Assembly (NCBI GenBank): GCA_964036275.1
Contig: OZ038436.1
Location: forward strand, 15,837,904-15,901,903
Direction of reading: 5' to 3'
DNA from: Litoditis marina
Lineage: Eukaryota; Nematoda; Chromadorea; Rhabditida; Rhabditidae
DNA length: 64,000 nucleotides
In this document: piece by piece, positions 21,601 through 38,400 of the stretch
Position numbering within the stretch: the first letter of the stretch is position 1
Layout: each line of letters opens with the position of its first letter
Position numbers and translations under genes: made by a program
Notes under the pieces: model-generated
Database searches by the model: none
What the model saw: only the letters and a program-made list of their open reading frames with translations
Told to the model about the DNA's origin: nothing

Positions 21601-24600
21601 TTCCCCCAATATAACATTACTTTTTCTTTTTTGTTTCAATTTTAAACATTCTTCAAATTCATATTCACTATTAATGTATTCTTATTATCTGAACTTGTTA
21701 ATTGTTTTCTAATACACAGTGAAGATCCAGTTGTGTGTCTCTTAACCAAATTACCACTAAAGTGTGGTCCTCCCACATATAGCAAGTTAGATACAATACA
21801 ATACAAGCTTTATTTTTCTCCCGTATCACTGAGTGTTGTGTGAAGGTGTTGTTGGCGTCAAAAGGGCGCTGGGAGTTGGAGGAAAAGAGTCTTCTAGGAA
21901 GACAACGGCTATCCTCCAAGAGGCTGTCTATTACATTCAGGTTGCAAGTCTAAAGTAGATAATTTACGTTTAAAATACAATTACACACTAGATCCAACAT
22001 TTTCAGAAGGAATTTCCACGATGGCTGGGAACGAGAAGGAGCTGCGGTGGCAGTCTATCACAAAGGCGAACTAGTTGTTGACCTACAGGTGAAAACTCTC
22101 TCGAAGAATACAAACAACTCAATGCTATTTTGAAAACATATGCGAAACATTGAACGCTGGCTTGAACTCACACGAATTTACTATATATTCAAAATTCTGA
22201 AAAAGTTTTTTTCAGGGAGGCTACTCAGATAAGGCATCGGGCAGGAAGTGGACTCCGGAGACGCGAACAGTTGTGTTCAGTACAACCAAGGTAAATTGGC
22301 CATTTCTATAGGGCAAAACTACTACTCATATGAAAACGAACTTTCATTAGAAAACGAGATAGTTTGGTTTCAAAAGTGTTCTGAGACACAATGTATTCCA
22401 TTCAGGCTGTCGGAGCCCTCTGTGTGGCCATGTTGGTCGACCAGGGACACGTATCCTACGACGACAAAATGAGCAAGTACTGGCCGGAATTCGCTCAAAA
22501 TGGAAAGGAAAACATAACTATCGATTGGTTGCTGAGTCACAGGGTTAGTTATTCGGCACGAAACTGTAAGCTTCTCTTTCTTCTGATAGTTTTTGAATCA
22601 GAACTTTGTTGGTGTATTAAAGTTGAACCGAGTTTGTTCGCTCCGATGAGTGGAACTTGGAAGCAACGTTTACCCACCGTTGAGTACAAATTTAGTGAAA
22701 GTAACCGATATTTTCCTGATTTGAACGAACTGTAACTTTTCGACACGCTTGCTTTGTTAACTGTAAGTGGGTGAGACTAGAGTATACTTTACGTCTGATT
22801 TTTCCATTAACAGCTCAGTTTAGGCCGGACTAGCCGCATTGGACGAGCCTATCTCACGGGAGGATGCCGGCGACTTCGAGAAGATGTCGTACGCAATTGC
22901 CCGACAGAAGCCCAACTGGGAGCCAGGCACAAAGAGCGGGTCAGTTTGCTTATACGGTTCACTGTTACCAGGCGTACCAATCTCTCCGATCTCTCCATTG
23001 TCATGAGATACCTCATGAGCTATTAGTGAGCTTCCAAGGTTGTAGCATAGCAATCAATGGAATCTCATCAGAAGCTCGGGGATATAGCTCATCAGGTATC
23101 TCATGAGTTTTTTGAGGGATTGTACTCCGCCAGAGAAGGTCGTATTTTGGCATAATCCACTGTGCGTGTAGTTTGATCGCGTTGCTTTTCGAGTGGAAAT
23201 TGGGAAAGACAGTGTGTATCAAGTTCAAACTACAACTCAGCTGTAGTTTTTCCATATAAACAGTAAGCGTCCACTATCTGGTTGGTAAACATTACTCTCC
23301 AGTTTTGTTGTCTTTCCAACTTGAGTTTCTAGGTACCACGCGATCACCTTCGGATGGATAGTTGACCAGATTGTCAGAAGAACCGATCCAAAGAAACGAT
23401 CTGTGGGACAGTTTTTCCGGGAAGAGGTGGCGCTGAAACACGGTACTCAAAATGAATAAAGAAAAAACTTTTGAAAGAATAACACTATTTATTCCACCAA
23501 GTGTGATAGGGATATCATTCACACTTCTTCCAATTTTTTTCTCTGCTTTTCGGAATTGCTCTATCAAGAAAATTGACGAAAACTATGAATACCATCAAAT
23601 AATTGTTTTGAGAGATTCGAAGAAACTGTGGTTTTGAAGGTATCGATTTCCACATTGGCCTCCCTTCTTCGGAAGAGCATACAGTATCTCGGTTGTCCAT
23701 GCCTCCAACAATGCATCTACTCAAGGAAATTGTACACGATCCTAGGTAAGTTATGTTTAGTGACCACATGAGCTTTGTAGTTTGATCCTGATACATAGCA
23801 TACTAATTGCGACCGGAAAGGAAGGAGATCAAACTACAAACACAGCATGATAGGTGACATAGACCGCATAGGTTTGCTTTGGAAAGGGCAGGCAAGTACT
23901 CTGAGGAATCACTGACTCGGCCCCCGCCGACTGAGTCGAAATTGAGACGGCAACGACATTGTCGCTGCCGTGACAAATTTCACTCATGAAAATAGCATAT
24001 GTTTTGAGGAGACGCAGGCTGATAAACAACAGTTAAAACTGGGACGGCAACGACATTGTCGCGGCCGTCTCACGTTTCACTCATAGTAGATGAAACTGTA
24101 ACATTTACGATCGAACATCGGCCAATGTTACTTTGGTTCATCTCCTCATGAAATGCTGATGAGTTTAAGTAACTAAAAGCTGTCTAGCAGTATTTATATA
24201 ATCTGTGCTAAACGAATGTTGACAACTTACAGTATGAATTTGAGACCGTTTTTAGAATCAGAACAGTTTTATTCAAAAAACAACAGAATATTTTTTCAAA
24301 ATAAACCCTTTAAAAATAAACAGAACGCTTGTAATTCTCATCCAGTCCCTTACTCAGGTTTTTTAGTTTTCCCACTTATAATTCCTGAACAAACTAATCG
24401 CTAAAAATTATATAACTCAAAGTTTTCATGAACAATCAACAAACCTAGTTAAGATCTTCCTTGTTTATTTACTCACTCAGCTATTTTCTTTTCCCTCTCT
24501 TATCTCTCGTCTCGCCCTTCAACAGCTGGCGCGTCATTGAAAACAACCCGTACTAGATACGGCGCGCCCAGGAGGCCGGCTATATAACCGATTGGCAGCC

Positions 24601-27600
24601 AACAATCAGGGGCGGCGCTTACCTTTCGTCTAGATTGATCGCCGTTTCTTGATGCCGCCAGATCTTTAGACCGTCCCGGCCGCTCCCGAGGCCCTTTCTG
24701 GCTGCCCGGTTGAGCCGTCCAATGCACTAACCAACTAGGTAAAATGTAACTTGCTAAATTCCCCTAAAAAGCGTCGCCAATGCGGGCAAGTGTCCTTTTT
24801 TGTGAAAATTTCTACTTCTACCTTCTCAATCTATACTCTTCTATTGTTACCCTTTTTGATAGGATAATAAGAACAACAAAATCGCAACAAAAAAAACAAG
24901 ATAACATTAAAGGGACCGTACCTCTATAATGTGCAATGTACGTAATTTTTGAAATATGAAAAGTTTCATTTATTCTGTTTCGCGATGAAAGTCATTTATT
25001 CTGTTTGAGATGACACATTATTACGGAGCAAAATAGAAGCCAACGTGATTTGGGTTACTGTAATGCAGCAATCCTTAATCTATCACTGCTTTGTAGTTAT
25101 CATGATATTTACAAATCTTTCTTCACAGATTTCATATTGATAAATTTGGCCATCTTTTGAATGTGGTTCTGTAATTTTATGGACATTTTGAAAATTTCGT
25201 ACGTAGGTGAACTCGGCGGTGTATGTACGTGCGCGTGGTCGCGCCACATTTTCGAGAACACGGAGCAAGACAGGAAGTTGACACCTACATGAATGATTTC
25301 GGTTTTTCAATGTGAACAATATCAACTAATCAGCTTGAACCTCCAAATTAAAGAGGAACGGTCCCTTTAACACAAATCGGTTTTTTGGCAAAACACGAAG
25401 CTTGTATCTGAAATTCGCTTTTTCAGAGTTCTGATAGTCTTGGCTATTCTTCATCTCCGACCGCCCACATCCATTTCTCGAAAAGTCCGAGAAAATCCAC
25501 AATGGTTCAAATTAGAACAGGTAACTAAACTCCGAAAACTGCAAAACTGCTTTTTGGAATGTTTATTCAACGCAGTCGTCTATTTCACACATAGACTAGT
25601 TCGAAACTTCTGATGTGTAAAAAGAGCAAACTAAAAGAAAAGAAAAACATTCTACAACTGTAGGAAGTAAACAATTTGGACTCCGATTTCAACACAGTAT
25701 AACCGATGAATTGTTTTTTTCCGGAATTGCAACGCACCGCGATTAAACTACAAAAAGCTGAATCACACCACCGCGTTTGCTTGCATTGCATCAAACGTTC
25801 ATATAATTTCCACCGAGAAACCAATAATATTTTGCTTATTTTCATTTTATTCTCATAAAAATAATATTCTCAGGATGTGAATACATTCAACGACCCCGAG
25901 CTCCATGCGATGGAGCAGGTGGCTGCCCTGGGAATTACCAAGGCAAGGGATCTCGCCAGACTGTTCTCATTGATGCTCAAGGGAGAACTATTCAAGAAGG
26001 TACGTTTCATGAAACCATTTCGAATGAACTCTGAACAATTTCGTAATAACTGGGCTTCACCCTTCGCACCCTTATCGTGTTCGTCTGCGCACACATCAGA
26101 GATTGCGAATGCAATTCAGGTCAGACAGAAATGTAGTTCTATCTCAATACACCCATAGTTTACGAATTTGATCGGAGAGCTTTGATATCAAACTACAAAT
26201 CCAGTGGGATATGTACAGTGTACACCGTGTACGTGTAGGCGTGATTCGGTAAGAGCGAACCCATTATAGTCTGTTTCACCAATCGATGTACTCCTACAGT
26301 AATCCGTCAATTTTTCAAGGGGGTGTTTTCTAATGAAAAAGTCATTACTTTGGTTTTAATTTTTGAGAGTCAGTAGTAGTAAACATGCAGAGTGCACTAT
26401 CAACATTTTGAGGACATTTGAATACGCTAATGTACCAAACTTTGGCCTGGAATAGATAGCGGATTACTGTAGAAGGTTATAAGTGGGTGGAACAAACTAT
26501 AGCTTATAACCAGATCTAAGTTTTCGTTTGATCCGAGCAAACAGCAGAGATTGCAACGTACAACTGGGCACCAGAGACACCAAACTACAAACACAGCACA
26601 TGAGGCCAACATCGTAGCGTTACAACCTGTCCTTACCTAAGCTATACCTATATTCGTATAATCAGTGGTACTGCTGAATTCTGGTTGCTTGTCGTGGTAG
26701 AGGTAGGATACACGCACAATCATCGAGCACTTTAGCACTTTGTGTCCTGGAATTAACCTGACACAGGTAACCTGTAAGTAACCGGAAACAAAGAGCCGAT
26801 TACTCCGCTAGCCGCTATCCAACCCAAAATTTGGTTTCTACCATTAGTTTTAATGTTTACCGGAAATAGGTTCAGGTTACTTCCAGGTTACCTGTGAGGT
26901 GATCGTAAAAAACTAGTAATGCATGGATAGGAGGTTAGGTCACCGAAAAAATCAGATAATTCGGTCAATCTACATTCTGTTCAGGAACTTCTGGAGAAGT
27001 TCAAACAGCCGCAAGTTGCTTCTGGTCTAGATGAGATTGTGATGACGCCGTTGCCAAAGGGACACGGATTCCTCTACGAACGACATCCGCTTGGAGGGGT
27101 CAGTTGTAATCAGCGTCAAGATGTAGAAAAATATAGCAGTCTTTGTTTCTCCGACCTACACGCTCTCTCGTCGAGGTCGATACAAAAGGGGTGCAGAATG
27201 GTCTACGGGAACAGTTTTAAAGTCTGATTTTTGATTGCTAATATTTAGACAATGTACTCAGTTCTACGTGGACACATGTGGTATGCAGGCGAACTTTCAA
27301 ACTTTCCTTTAAGACCAATTTCTGCAAAATCTTGATCGTTGAACCGTATACAAAGTTCTTCGAACTTAGCGGAGGCTCATGCCGTAAAAAATGACCAAGT
27401 TCCGAATCATTGACTACATCTGTTCAATAGTGTCGGAGACAAACTCGTTGCTTCAGAACCGCTGGTTGGTTGGTCATCCTGGTTTCGGTGGAAGTACGGT
27501 AATGATGGACTTGGATGAAGAGGTATAGTTGATGTCTCATGAAAAAAAGATAATTTCGCAATTTTCACATTAGAAGGAAGAGTTATAGAGGGTTCTTGGA

Positions 27601-27925
27601 GTACAGGTCGACATCGATATACAACTACTTTCCCGAATAGCTATCTTTGTAGTTGCATCCTCCCGGTTCCAGGGTCAACAAAAGTTATGTGCGTTGAAGA
27701 TCAAACTACAACTAAGATATTGTTACCCCCTACAACTGAAGTTACAGTGAATATGCAGGTCAAACTACTCGCAGTGAATATGGAGGTCAAACTACTCGTT
27801 TTCAGGTTGTCATAGCATACGTCTCTAATGGTCTCAAAACAGGAATGGGTGAACTTACAAGAACATATAGACACCTCAGGAATGCCGTGTTCGATTGTAT
27901 CGAGAAAGAGAAAACCATCGTCTGA
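18680..27925 (+). CDS. Beta-lactamase-related serine hydrolase, nematode LACT type
   Basis: Twelve exons: 18680-18840, 22007-22088, 22216-22290, 22406-22543, 22824-22939, 23333-23442, 23640-23745, 25427-25520, 25874-25999, 26985-27098, 27457-27522, 27806-27925; 435 aa, phases agree throughout. Residues about 12-31 form a hydrophobic segment, so a signal anchor is likely. The class C beta-lactamase/LACTB fold is seen in [17 protein letters not shown], the SxxK motif Ser103-Thr-Thr-Lys106, [10 protein letters not shown] with Tyr192 in the YxN position (Ala replaces Asn) and His381-Pro-Gly in GHPGFGG. The ending [17 protein letters not shown] is typical of the nematode family. A serine peptidase or esterase activity is inferred; the substrate is unknown. 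The acceptor of exon 7 (TTTTGAAG) is weak. Intron 1 (3.2 kb) holds a 93-bp tandem repeat, MITE K and repeat L. Confidence 0.88.
19222..19503 (+). CDS. Unidentified ORF in LACT intron 1
   Basis: About 93 codons open, with only one ATG (19327). The sequence is rich in Lys, Phe and Ser ([25 protein letters not shown]) and looks more protein-like than surrounding frames. No family is recognised. It could be a relic of an inserted element; expression is doubtful. Confidence 0.2.
   Translation: MSSSEKEAFFKRRSRIHKFKFDNINAVKSLKGLVFMYSFNGNPGERLTTKKGEALNVSLQVYSLSSRSSVVKLKLVQDKPVQKFKYEYEIRTM
20691..21060. repeat. 93-bp tandem repeat, four units
   Basis: Period measured from AACTGACGTAG-type positions 20738, 20831, 20924 and 21016. 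Each unit holds TCATGAG motifs, GTATAAAACTCACGACATAA and TTTGATGAGGTA. Because 93 is divisible by 3, the minus strand stays open for 108 codons as a 31-residue repeat (SSHEKLTRS...[13 protein letters not shown]). No protein family is recognised, so I treat it as satellite-like DNA. Confidence 0.85.
21170..21234. repeat. Dispersed repeat L, copy 2
   Basis: Matches 4153-4219 closely: GAATAGAATAGATTTATTC, then AACACGTGACTTCCACATAG and GTGGCACTCC. Lies in LACT intron 1. Confidence 0.7.
21380..21576. mobile_element. MITE family K
   Basis: ACCAGAATAAGTCATTCGTA at the left is mirrored by AATGACTTATTCCTGGT at the right. The inner arms AAAGTAAAAGTCAT and ATGACTTTTACTTT also pair. About 197 bp, single copy seen. 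Confidence 0.65.
22998..23130. repeat. TCATGAG-rich element, copy 2 (in LACT intron 5)
   Basis: Shares with 9850-9945 the order GTTGTA, CATAGCAATCA, TCTCATCAG, TCATGAG and GAGGGATTG. Similarity is clear but diverged. Confidence 0.55.
23905..24080. repeat. Pair of GC-rich hairpins in LACT intron 7
   Basis: GACGGCAACGACATTGTCGC occurs twice (about 23946 and 24042). Each is followed by (T/G)GCCGT, so each folds into a short perfect hairpin. A third hairpin (GACTCGG...CCGACTGAGTC) precedes them, and both copies are followed by a TTTCACTCAT segment. Confidence 0.65.
24515..24790. other. GC-rich island in LACT intron 7
   Basis: About 270 bp clearly richer in GC than the surroundings, with an 11-bp A-box-like segment on the minus strand (AGTTGGTTAGTGCATTGG). 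The minus strand is open for 75 codons, but the translation is compositional. A retroposed SINE-like fragment is possible; I cannot name it. Confidence 0.3.
24907..25370. mobile_element. TIR element J in LACT intron 7
   Basis: TTAAAGGGACCGTACCTCT at the left and AGAGGAACGGTCCCTTTAA at the right are near-perfect inverse copies flanking 464 bp. A partial relative of one end occurs near 51973. The internal minus-strand ORF of 80 codons is not recognisable. Confidence 0.7.
26265..26501. mobile_element. MITE family C, copy 2 (in LACT intron 9)
   Basis: Nearly the same sequence as 14694-14930 from TATAGTCTGTTTCACCAATC to GGTGGAACAAACTATA. Family D ends lie on both sides of it. Confidence 0.75.
26757..26905. 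mobile_element. Family F fragment (in LACT intron 9)
   Basis: CAGGTAACCTGTAAGTAACC at the left and GGTTACTTCCAGGTTACCTG at the right are inverted and share the GGTTACC iterons of the full copies at 28551 and 59635. Confidence 0.55.
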
Positions 27926-28209
27926 ATCACACCCCGCTCAAAATCAATAACTGCATAAATCACAGTAATAACTTGCTAGAATATACGTACGTTTTATATT
28001 GTTGAAATAACCGCTAGTAACGCTAGTGAGAAATCCACTGAAGATTGTCAATTGTATAATAATTGTGTGTATATATTGAACACGAATAAATAATTATGAA
28101 CTTTCATTAACAAGTTTTGCTTCAATAAATATAAAAATGAACCGGTATGCGTACACATTTTACAAATCAAGAAAGTTAGACCGGGTAAAGCCGCAACAAG
28201 TGAAATGGA
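27926..28209. other. Convergent 3' region of LACT and PSMA3
   Basis: Only 284 bp separate the two stop codons. It is AT-rich and holds the LACT poly(A) signal; I did not find a canonical signal for PSMA3, so the two 3'UTRs may overlap (inference). Confidence 0.6.
28085..28090 (+). terminator. Candidate poly(A) signal for LACT
   Basis: AATAAA 160 nt after the stop, in AT-rich DNA. Confidence 0.55.
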
Positions 28210-31636
<3,427 letters not shown>

Positions 31637-32451
31637 TCATAAAACAATGAAACAATTAGAGAAGAAGAGTAGAAAAAGATCCACTCAAAAAGGTGTTCGT
31701 TAACGGTAATAATGTAATATAATGCTTTTTTGTTAGAAAGAGTTCAAATTTCAAATCTGCTTACAATTAAAGGACCAAGAGTTGTAGACATTCCGTCCTG
31801 CAGCGAGTAATACTCAGTTTTTAGAGAGCATGCAAAACTACGAGAGACCAGACAACAAAGCGGTTACTGTACTGTGTGGCAGCCTTCGTTTATAAAATTC
31901 ATGTCCAATTTTTTAAATTTTTTTAAACTTAAACTTTGAATTTTCTTTTAAATACTTTACAATGTTGTTCCATGACCTCTAGTGGTTTCGAACTGTGCCT
32001 CCAGGCCGTATTCCTGTTTCTCGCGGGAAGCTAAAAGGCGTCAGCACTCTATCTTTCCCCGGGATAGTATTCTAGCACACGGCCTACGGCCACAACACAA
32101 ACTGCTGTTTTTATTTGTCTGTGTAAATCGCTACCACGGAGTGCCGGAAAAACTCTAGGAACGGTGGTTTGCCTAAGCCTTACATCGTAGTTGAAGTCAA
32201 ATTTTACGTTAAATGATTAAACTAAGTAATCATTTGATGAAGAAAATAAAAATCATGAACCCACAACCCATTAGGTTGCGAAATATTCACACAGATGAAT
32301 AAAAAACTGCAGTTTGTGTTGTAGACGTAGTGTCAGGTTATTCTAGCTCCCCGAAGATTGGTGAATACAGCTAGAGTTAAAATGTAGTTAAAATTTGTTT
32401 TCAACTAACGTTGTCTGTAAATTATCTGATTCATTTTATATGTCTACTTGC

Positions 32452-32453
32452 AG
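32452..32453 (+). promoter_or_regulatory. Trans-splice acceptor candidate, PUM3
   Basis: TACTTGCAG ends 1 nt before the ATG at 32455. Confidence 0.6.
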
Positions 32454-32454
32454 A

Positions 32455-35400
32455 ATGGTCAAACTCGGTCAAAAGGAGAAGAAGTTCAAGGGGAAGAAGA
32501 AGGTGTCCAATGTGTTAGAAAAGAAGGCAAAGGGACTTAAACTGAATAAGGTGGATCGCAAACGCGTTGTCAAGGTGAGTGAAGTAATACATATAGGTGA
32601 GCTCGCTTGCGTCTTGGAACTATAAATCTCGTATCTGTGAATGTGAACCAAGCAACCAAGTAAGTAAAGTACGACGAATGTATATGAAAATTAACGAAAC
32701 TTTCTGCTATCAGAAGTGTATCGTATCATTCCAAGCTTTGATGATATAGGTGGTGTTTTGTGTTTATGTATGATTTTTACAGGTAATAGCTTGATTACTT
32801 CAGCTGGTTTCTCGCATACTAGTCGGTCAAACACCAGTAAAGTCTGACTAAGCGACGAAAATTAGTCCGTTTTCGTATGTAAACAAGTGAAAAATTCTGA
32901 TTTTTCATGACCGATTGTCTTATTTTCGGCGGAAAAGTAGTCCTTTTTTCTGACTATTCGGACAGCTTTACTGGGGTATGTAGTCGGTTGACCTGTTGAA
33001 TGTGAAAAAGATTAAACATATTATAAATGATTCAATGGTTTCTTGTTTCAAGTTTTGCTTTGACTAAATAGATGAAATTATTTGATTGTTGATGTGTGAT
33101 GTTTTTGCAGATTGGAATCAAAAACGCTCAACGCGCCGAACTGAAACAAAGTGTCAAATCTGAATTGGTGAAGTTCGAGAGTGGACAGCCACAAAATGAC
33201 GATGATACAAGAGATTCATTGTGCTCGGAGTCCTCTTTTGGCAGTCAGCCTACCAAATCCCAGCCCAAGAAAAGAGTGAGTTGATTTCTATTACATATTT
33301 AAATTCTTCGAAGCGTGTAACCGTTAGAGTAGCGGACTGAATTCGGTGACTCAATTATGCATGGCGAAAATAATTATACTACAATTCGTAATCGTAAAAT
33401 CAATTCAGATATCAGAGTTTTTTTGTAAAAGAGATGACACGGTGACTGAGAATGTTGTTTTATGAGGCACAAGTAATTTACTTATATATATACCAAGTTT
33501 AGCATGATAATGATCACTGCAAATTTTGTCATCTCTAATCTAAGTTTTGTTGATTTTCAGGTTTCGTTTGCCGGAAATCTTGAAAGAACGAAGGTGTTCG
33601 ACAAGAACGTCAAAGACGTAGAAGCTAAAATGTCGGAAGCATCGCCAGGAAAAGGTATTCTCAGAGCCAAAGCAAAGGCAAAGAAGGACAAGGATGCTGC
33701 AGCCAAGCTCAAGGTAGGTCTGCTCGAGATATCTTTTTCCTCGACACTGTTGACTGTTGTCATGATCCAAGTTGTTAGTTGTACACGCCATTTGCGACCT
33801 TTTTGTTAACCCCTTTGTAACTTTTTGGGGGGAATTTCGGGGTTACTGAGTGTTTCACAATAGGGTTAACCAGGGAAACTGGTTAATGTTTACCTGATCT
33901 GGTTAACGAAATACCCGGTTAAATAAAGAATTAGCACCTTTCTTGTAATACAATACATCAAATTTTCAACCTGTCGTTAGTTGTGAGCGCTGTAGTCATA
34001 CACCAGTGAGACCTGATTAAGCGACAAAAATTAATCCGTTTTCAGATGTAAACAAGTAAAAATCTAGGATTTTTCATCAAAAGTAGAGCAATTTTCATCT
34101 TTTCGGCTAAAAAGTAGTGCGTTTTTCGAATTTTTCTGACTATTCGAAAAACCTTGCTGGTGTATGGCTGTAGTTGTTTAAAAAATTTCAAATATAAACC
34201 ATGTTAAGTAACATTCTGCTCTTCAGAAGAATTCGGTCAAATCAGAGGAAACGAAGTCTAAGCCGGTAGAAGAGGCGGTGGTCAGTAATAAGGAAAACGA
34301 GACATTGGTGCCAAAGAAGAAAGCTAAAATCCAGGTGCGTTGGTCTTTCCATCTTCAGTATAACTGGAACCAAGTTTTTGCGTTTTTTAACCATGTTTAC
34401 AGCGGTTTCACTCATATCCATGATTTATTGTGGATTTTAGATGAACTAGGTTATGCTGATATATAAATGTTTTTTTGTGGGTTGTGGCAACCGGCTACCT
34501 TGTGTGCCAGCCGCCAGCGGCGAAAACGGTGCGAACTTTTTGAACTGATAATCGGGTTTTATGCTATGCATAATCAATGAAAATTCAGCCCATTTCATAA
34601 TTTCTGTACAGGTCACCAAAAAAGTGAAGGAACAACTTTTGACCATGGACAAGAAGGAGAGACGCAACTTCCTCAGAGAACTGAAGGTATGTTTGAATGC
34701 CTCGAACTGAGTCGCACATTTCAAATGCTCCTATCTCATTATGGAATTGCAAATTTTCCTATTTTGCTAGTATGCATTTTAGTTTTATCTTTTCTTCCAG
34801 GCTCAAAAGAATCCACTATCCGATAAAATAATGGAAGCGAAACTTCTCTGGGAAAAGATTCGCAGGTATGGGTTTTCAGTTATTTATAAATGATCGCGCT
34901 TTGAATGCGGAATGAATTCAGGCCTGCCCATTTTAAATCATTTGTTGCCATATTGAAGTGTGGCAACTCGAAAGCGTGTCTGCTCATAGAGACGTAACCT
35001 GTTACCTGTCAATAGGCAAAAATCTGTTTGCGAAATACATATTCCAGTTTCATTTAGCTGTATTTATTTAATTAAATTTCTAATTTCAGTAGCAAAACGC
35101 CAAAGGTGGAGAAGGATGATAACATCTCACAGCTGGTCGCTGTTGTGAAAGTGAGTCTGAGATAGTTTATTATGAGGGTTCCTAAAGTAAAGTTCTACGG
35201 CGAGTTCACTGAATTCCGAGCGATCTGTTGAGTTCTCCTGTCACCGGTGCGGGAGGACCCCGCTCTGTAATTCTAATCAATTGGCTGCAAACATGTAAAT
35301 GACTAGAATTGAAGAGATGGAGCGTGGAGTGAAAATCGTTGTGAAGTTTTGACGCTGTTTTTGTCTCAACTGAGATGTCTGAACTGATTATCTGCGTAGT

Positions 35401-38400
35401 GTCTAGTGGCACACGCTAACCCGGTTCCCCGTTAAAATCGTTCCAACTTTGGACTTTGTATCAAGAAATTCACCGACCAACTTTGGACTCTGTTCTCTGT
35501 ATCAAGAAATTCACCGACGTTTAAAGAGCTTTTCCTGCCTTTTCTAGTCAAATTTGCCTACAGGCTGCCGATCATGATTAATGAAAATACATACCAGAAT
35601 TGCTTTATTTAGGGTAATGCTGCCAAGTTGATCTATGCTCATGATACCTGTCGAGTTATCGAGTGTTTGATCGGATTGAAGAGGCCCGGAATAACTTCAA
35701 ATTGTAAGTTTTCAGTTCTTTTCTTCGATGTTCTGTGTAAACATTATGGTTCTCAGGCGACTGCATGTCCCAGGTACAAGAACGGGACGTCCCATGTCCC
35801 GGTTCTGTCCTGGACGGTACCAAAAATTACGGTGGAAATGGAGCACATTTGCATATAAAAGTCAGGATCGAGGAGAATTTTTGTCATCATTTGTGCAAAT
35901 CTGCTTCATTTCTACCGTAATTCTTCGACTGAAAAATTTATTTATTAGGTTCATAACTTTCACTTAGTTTCCATTTGCAGTGTTTGCTGAGCTTACACCT
36001 GAGATCGTTCGAATGACGAAGAGCAAATACGCAAGATTCTTCGTGTCACGGATGCTCAAGTTGGGGTATGTCAATGTCTGAATCGGTATCCGAATTATCT
36101 TCTTTGAAAGTATTTGGCTTAGTTCTGTCTTTGGTTCGCCATATAGTTTCTCATTTCAGAACCAAGCAACAGCGGGACATAATCATCAATGCCTTTTCTG
36201 GACATGCTGTCTCTCTGATGCGCATCACTCATGCTGCTGAGGTACGATCTGTTTCGCGATATAATCAAGGTTTTGACGGAAGCTCACTGCATCATCAAAT
36301 CAATGTTTTTTCTTCCAGTTATATCATACACCGCCAAGGGCCTCTTAATCCTTCCAAATTCTCGCGACCCCTCCGTGTTTTCTCGTGTCGCGACCCCCCA
36401 AAACGGCGATATTCAACTAATTTCCGTACGATTATAGCTGATTTTGTATAAAAATCGTTAGTTGACAGTTCGCGACCCCTACTTTTCACAAGAATTTGTT
36501 CGCGACTCCCCCCTTTGTGGGAGGCCTTGGCGGTGTATGAGTTATATATATTTTGTTCAGGTTTTGGAAACGGCGTACAATGAGTTCGCTGATCAGAAGC
36601 AACGTTTCAACATTGTTTCCGAGTTCTACGGAAGGGAGTTCGTCATGTTCAGAGTGGGTGATTTGTAGATGGTTGTTATGAACATTCTCAAAAACTGGCT
36701 CAAATTAAAACATCACATCAGCTGTCGATTTTTTCATTTAGTTCGGATGCTAAGTGGTCATAAAATTGATTAAAGTTGAAGAGTCTATTGATGTTGAAGT
36801 AATTGTAATGCGTACGGTCTTATATTCAGAAATGCGGTTATCCAAACCACACTTAAGACATCAGCTGACCTCTGTCATTCTTTCGAATCCGAATACCTGA
36901 GTTTCAAAGTTTGATTTCGCTCATAAAAGCGGGCATATACCACAACTTAATCACCGATTCCGACTTTGTGTACTACGTAAGTAAGTGGCATTTTGTACAG
37001 GGTACGAGGGTACCGATTTTCGAATTTGTTTCATGTAAATTCTATTACTGATTGATTGTAGTCGGACGAGCCACGCACTCTTACCGAGATCATTAATGAA
37101 GAGCCGGCCAAGAAGAAACTCATTCTCCAGCACATGGAGGAATACTTGCAAGGCTGGGTGGAAAAGTTAGTTTCACTCTGTACTTTTTTTAGTTCATATA
37201 CACAAACACAACGTTTACCAATTACTGCAAATTGTGACATATAAAGGAACTTTATCGTTATTCGCAACTTTTGCAGAACTACTATTCGTCACACGCTCAC
37301 GCACAAGTTGCTGCTGGATTTCTTGGGGCATTGCGACAAGGATCAGTTCACCAATATGATCGACTCTCTCAAGGACAAGATTCCCGAGATTGTTCACACG
37401 CCGGAAGGATCTATTGTCGCAATGAAATGTATTTGGAATTCCTCAGCCAAAGACAGAAAGGTGCGTTCGTGACTCATCATGTGTTCACGTGAAGCCTCTT
37501 GATTTCATTTCAAAATTACATTGTTCTCCGCTTTTCTCATCTAAAGTGTGGTGATTATGTATATCCAGTCTCAGACGTGTGTGTTTTATTTTTCTTATTA
37601 CAGCTAATGGTCAAGAATTTCAAAGAATTGTCGGTGAAAGCTGCTATGGAACATTTCGGACATCGTGTTTTGCAAGCTCTGTTCGACTCCGTTGATGATA
37701 CCGTTCTTGTCAACAAATACGTCATCTCGGTAAGTTATATTATCCAGATCTGTAGAAGTATTGTGGAAGTTTCATTAAAAGTATTTCGAACTTAAATCGG
37801 GCGCAGCGCGGAGCGCTGCGCAGATTAGTTTTTGTTCAGAGGTCTTCCGACATTCCAAAACAGTTTATTACCATTTTCTTTAAAGTACGTCGACCATTTT
37901 CCTAGATATTTGCATGAATCACTGAAGGGCAACACGTTTACAAGACACTAAGTTCACGTTCCAAGTAAAATTAGTTGAAAGGATTTAGAGGGCCAAACGT
38001 CTCGCAAAAATGGCTTCCGTGCTCGGAGGCGGCGGCGGTGACAAAAGTGTCCGCCTCCTCAAATCTCGGCATAGTTTCGCTCAAAATTAACTTATTCCGA
38101 AAATTCTTACATTGTTGAAAAGCTATAAAAAAGTTGAGGTATACGTATTTTTCAGGTATGTCTGAAATTTGAATATTACGTGTGAGAGGGCCGAACATAG
38201 TCTCGCGAAAAATCATCGATAGACCGGTTTCGTGAAAATTAAATTGAAAGAAGAGTTTAACGTGTAGTAGAAAGAGGTTTTCCAATGAAGACCTCATGAC
38301 AGGCGGGTACAGCTTGGTTTTCACTCCTATTCACATGTCTGAATGGATACTTGGATAAAAGCTCTATTCACGCACGGCGAACGAAGGTTCGATTCCTGCC

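Noticed and set aside
22391..22735. 114-codon ORF
   Set aside because: Its first half is LACT exon 4; the rest is intron read-through.
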